Origin: Rhodospirillaceae bacterium
GTDB lineage: Bacteria; Pseudomonadota; Alphaproteobacteria; SMXQ01
Assembly (NCBI GenBank): GCA_947474495.1
Contig: CANJIM010000032.1
Span: 1 to 37,132, forward strand
Direction: 5' to 3'
DNA length: 37,132 bases
Of the stretch, positions 34,582-37,132 are shown piece by piece (the stretch's first letter is position 1; every line of letters starts with the position of its first letter). The position numbers were made by a program, and so were the translations under genes. Below the pieces are notes generated by a model. It searched no databases, had not been told where the DNA came from, and saw only the letters and a program-made list of their open reading frames with translations.

Positions 34582-35586
34582 TTACGGCGAGGCGAGCAGA
34601 TTCTCGTCGAGGGCGTAGACGGCGCAAGGCTTGCCCTTGGCGCGCTCTTCGCAACGGCCGAGCGCCGTGGCCAAGGCGCCGTCGATGGTCTTGGCGGCGT
34701 TCCAGGCATATTGGCCGCCGTCCATCTGCTTGGCGAAGACCTTGGGCGCGGCGGCGGCGAGGAATCGCTCGTACTCGCGCAAGGCCGCGTCGCTCTTGAG
34801 GGGAAACTGCGCCATGTCGCTGGCGGCGACGCCGACGCGGACCGGCGGCAGCGCCGGGACGGTTTTGCGCAGCTCCGCCTGGTCGTTCGACGCCGCGAGG
34901 TCGAGTGAAGTGACGATGCCCATCTCCAGCGCGGTCTGCGCGATCGGTTCGCAGCCAAACATGCGGTTCTGCGTTTTCTCGCTGCCCTTGCACAGGAAGG
35001 TCGATCGGCCGCGCCAGGCGGCGATCGACGGATGGAAGAAATGCGCCGCGCCGGCCGGCAGCGGAATATGGATCCAGCGCGAGACGAGATCGGGGTCCGC
35101 CTTGCCGTCGGAATGTTTGATGATCCAGTCTTGCAGATTCAGGCGGTTAACGGCTTCCAGATTGATGAAACCGTTGCTGTAATTGCCGTGAAACGACAGA
35201 TGCGTGTATTCCGGCGGATAATCGCTGGAGAAATAGCGCGTCTTGCCGCCGAGGAACATGCGCGTGCAGGCGGACCAGCAATAGCCCGAAACGATGGTGC
35301 GCAGGCCCCGGTCGCGGATCAGTTCGCCGACGCGATAGCCGCTCTTGGCGTCGCCGCCGTGCGAATTGCGCAGCACCACCGTGGTGACGCCGGGATGGGC
35401 GCGCAGAGCATCGAGCAGTTCGAGGCGATCATCGCCGGTGACGGCGCCCGACAGGATAAGTTGATCGCCAACCGCCTTGATGTCCATGGCGGAGACTGGG
35501 GCGGAGACTGAGGCGGCAACGGCTCCGCTCATCAGCAGCGCGGCGGTGAACAGTTTGAAGACGGTGGAGCGGATGCTGCGATTCAT
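34582..35586 (-). CDS. Periplasmic ClpP/crotonase-fold protein (COG3904-like)
   Basis: A 334-residue exported protein. The signal peptide (FKLFTAALLMSGAVAASVSA) is followed by a ClpP-like domain: VTTVVLRNSHGGDAKSGYRV (an oxyanion-type G-G-D turn) and GYCWSACTRMFLGG (101-114), where S105 is the probable nucleophile. H133 in SFHGNYSNG may be the base. Further on lie four cysteines (two in LCKGSEKTQNRMFGCEP) and a C-terminal helix with GRCEERAKGKPCAVYAL. Such proteins are common in Rhizobiales, but no substrate is known. It lies between the DUF72 and GH43 genes on the same strand. Confidence 0.75.
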   Translation of the reverse strand: MNRSIRSTVFKLFTAALLMSGAVAASVSAPVSAMDIKAVGDQLILSGAVTGDDRLELLDALRAHPGVTTVVLRNSHGGDAKSGYRVGELIRDRGLRTIVSGYCWSACTRMFLGGKTRYFSSDYPPEYTHLSFHGNYSNGFINLEAVNRLNLQDWIIKHSDGKADPDLVSRWIHIPLPAGAAHFFHPSIAAWRGRSTFLCKGSEKTQNRMFGCEPIAQTALEMGIVTSLDLAASNDQAELRKTVPALPPVRVGVAASDMAQFPLKSDAALREYERFLAAAAPKVFAKQMDGGQYAWNAAKTIDGALATALGRCEERAKGKPCAVYALDENLLASP

Positions 35587-35658
35587 GGAGCGAGTTTAAT
35601 GGACCAACCTGGCCCGCGCCAGTTTGGCCGCGCCAGCCTCGGCGCGGCGGCCGAAAGG

Positions 35659-36588
35659 TCACTCCATGCGGATCGGCAGGATCGCGCCATCCGCCGCGAA
35701 GGCGACCGGTTGGATCGCGATGCGGCGCTGTCCCGTATAGGGGCCGTCGCCGCGTTGCCCTTCCCAGCGGTGATAGGCGATATACCAGCGGCCGTCCGTG
35801 GGGTCGCGCAGGAAAGCGTGATGCCCAGGCCCCTTGTATATGGCATCGCTCACCAGGATCGCGCCGGCATAAGACCATGGTCCGGTCGGCGCCGCCGCGG
35901 TCGCGTAATGCACCGAATAGCTCGACTCGCGCCATTTGCCGGACGAATAGGACAGATAATAGGTGCCGCCCCGCTCGAACATGAAGGCGCCTTCGGTGAA
36001 GCGCGGCGGCGTGGGGACCTGCAGCTCACGATCGAGACTGATCATGTCGGGCTTCAGCACCCAGGCGCGTAAGCGCGCCCCGGCGCTGCCGCCGGCATAG
36101 AGATAGGCCGTGCCGTCCTTGGGATCGACGAACACGGCGGGATCGATCGCCTCGAACCGGTTGCCGCCGTCATGGATCAGGGGTTTGCCGCTGTCGGCGC
36201 AGGGACCGGCTAGCGACCGGCAGAGCGCGACGCCGATGCGGCTCGGCGTCGGGTTCTGCGGGCCGACCGAATAGTAGAGATACCAGCGTCCGTTGGCGGC
36301 CACCATGTCGGGCGCCCAGAGAAAGTGGCGCGGCGCGCCGTCATCGCCGATCCAGCCGATTGCGTCGAGCGACAACAGCTGCGCGCCGCGCTGCCACTGC
36401 CGCATGTCGGGCGACGACCAGGCGAACAGCGCCTTGTCGCCCGTCGGGTAGAGCCAATAGCGCCCGTCGCCCGCCTCGAAGTCCGGATCGGCCCCTTGCA
36501 GGAGCGAGCCCCCCTGCTGCGCCTGACCGGCGGATGCGCCCGCGCAGCTCAGAAGCGCCGCCAAGGCCAGGTGACGAATGTTCATCAT
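35659..36588 (-). CDS. Secreted GH43-family glycoside hydrolase
   Basis: A 309-residue exported five-bladed propeller enzyme of GH43, a family acting on arabinan, xylan and related glycans. A signal peptide (LALAALLSCAGASAGQA) leads to the catalytic residues: the general base D34 in GADPDF, D149 in EAIDPAVFVD, and the acid E199 in FTEGAFMFER. Blade motifs include FLWAPDMVA, WYLYYSVG and YYLSYSSG. The ATG at 36588 (or the adjacent 36585) is chosen by the signal peptide; AAGGAGG lies 14 bases upstream, rather far, with a G run nearer. It lies 144 bases from the right-hand IS. An isolated GH43 gene here may point to acquisition by transfer. Confidence 0.85.
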   Translation of the reverse strand: MMNIRHLALAALLSCAGASAGQAQQGGSLLQGADPDFEAGDGRYWLYPTGDKALFAWSSPDMRQWQRGAQLLSLDAIGWIGDDGAPRHFLWAPDMVAANGRWYLYYSVGPQNPTPSRIGVALCRSLAGPCADSGKPLIHDGGNRFEAIDPAVFVDPKDGTAYLYAGGSAGARLRAWVLKPDMISLDRELQVPTPPRFTEGAFMFERGGTYYLSYSSGKWRESSYSVHYATAAAPTGPWSYAGAILVSDAIYKGPGHHAFLRDPTDGRWYIAYHRWEGQRGDGPYTGQRRIAIQPVAFAADGAILPIRME

Positions 36589-36732
36589 GCCCCCCGGCCG
36601 CGCCTCCTTAAGCCCTGCTTGGCGAATATGGTTGGGCATCAGGCGTCAAAGTCCCACCAAGCCGCACCGGTCGATGATTGGTCCATGGGGCGCCTTAGGG
36701 ACGTGCACCTTTCGCCTCCCGCCACCAGGAAA

Positions 36733-37132
36733 TGATCGGCCCCCATCGAGTGGTCCAGGTAGAATGTTAGTGCATTCGTCTCTCCTTCGCCATTGCCGGC
36801 TGAAGGTGGAGCGAAGCGGAACCGGAAGGCTGCAATGGCGGTGTCGCGGTTTCCGGGGCCGGCGGTCGGTAGCCGAGGCTGCTGTGCGGGCGGATTGTGT
36901 TGTAATGCCGCCGCCAGGCCTCGATCAGCACTTTGGCTTCGGCCAGGCTGTAGAAGATCTCGCCATTTAGAAGCTCGTCGCGCAGCGATCCGTTGAAGCT
37001 TTCGTTGTAGCCGTTCTCCCAGGGCGATGCCGGCGTGATGTAAAGCGTCTTCACGCCGACCTGGGCCAGCCATTTCTGAACTGCAGTCGCGATAAATTCC
37101 GGTCCATTGTCGGACCTGATATTTGCTGGCGG
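36733..37132 (-). mobile_element. IS3-family insertion sequence, other end (partial, runs off the right edge)
   Basis: The outer tip TGATCGGCCCCC at 36733, followed by GAGTGGTCCA, mirrors the terminal repeat of the element at 1-126. The stop of orfB lies 34 bases inside it. Both copies are in the same orientation and enclose 36.6 kb. The flank just left of the tip ends GGAA and shows no obvious disrupted gene. Confidence 0.87.
36767..37132 (-). CDS. IS3-family transposase OrfB, C-terminal fragment
   Basis: The last 121 residues of an IS3-family OrfB (DDE integrase core) are read on the minus strand, open to the window edge. The second catalytic Asp is in RSDNGPEF and the Glu in [34 protein letters not shown] is the usual C-terminal signature. 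The N-terminal part lies right of the window. With orfA at the left edge in the same orientation, both ends of one IS type are present. Confidence 0.92.
   Translation of the reverse strand, partial: PPANIRSDNGPEFIATAVQKWLAQVGVKTLYITPASPWENGYNESFNGSLRDELLNGEIFYSLAEAKVLIEAWRRHYNTIRPHSSLGYRPPAPETATPPLQPSGSASLHLQPAMAKERRMH

Overview
The window looks like chromosomal DNA of an alphaproteobacterium of the Hyphomicrobiales (Rhizobiales), perhaps near the Beijerinckiaceae/Methylocystaceae. The evidence is the high GC content, the synteny (large NAD-glutamate dehydrogenase followed by a UMF1-type transporter; htpX, rsmB, rpe, heparinase II/III, purH; tsaD and gpsA divergent from hemC-hemD-hemY; YciI and EVE genes next to acsA), perfect FNR/FixK-type boxes, and promoters of the alphaproteobacterial EcfG general-stress type. 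The genus is inference. Both edges lie inside copies of one IS3-family element in the same orientation, so the window is probably a whole contig that broke at a repeated IS.

Left part (1-4567): the end of an IS3 element is joined directly to the C-terminal 40% of an NAD-glutamate dehydrogenase gene, which is therefore disrupted. A UMF1-family MFS transporter follows with an ATGA overlap. Then comes a two-cupin protein preceded by a perfect TTGAT-N4-ATCAA box and followed by a bidirectional terminator.

4590-16082: nine genes on the minus strand, read in the order htpX, small cupin, rsmB, rpe, heparinase II/III-like, O-antigen ligase-like, WecA-like phosphoglycosyl transferase, CapD/WbpM-like dehydratase, purH. 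The three polysaccharide genes sit between heparinase and purH and are partly translationally coupled, suggesting a surface-glycan locus placed inside a housekeeping operon.

16281-19350: an SdhAF4-like assembly factor, a ferric-reductase/NOX-like flavocytochrome and a 27-residue membrane peptide lie on the plus strand. On the minus strand are a cytochrome c-like protein whose heme motif reads CxxCR, and a group of small genes. Two of these, a Q/N-rich 67-residue protein and a 25-residue membrane peptide, have perfect EcfG-type promoters with identical spacing.

19453-26913: acsA, a Rieske protein, an EVE protein and a YciI protein on the minus strand, then a plus-strand module of an OpgC-like membrane acyltransferase and two SGNH hydrolase paralogues (one lacking key catalytic residues), then gpsA. 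The module looks inserted into a conserved neighbourhood and is the best candidate for a less-described system: export and modification of periplasmic glycans.

26968-32644: tsaD (minus) and, divergently, hemC, a HemD-mitofilin fusion and HemY, overlapping by ATGA.

32664-36732: a 2-oxoglutarate/Fe(II) oxygenase with an upstream FNR-type box, tRNA-Thr(CGT), a DUF72 protein, a periplasmic ClpP-fold protein and an exported GH43 glycosidase. The second IS3 copy begins at 36733.
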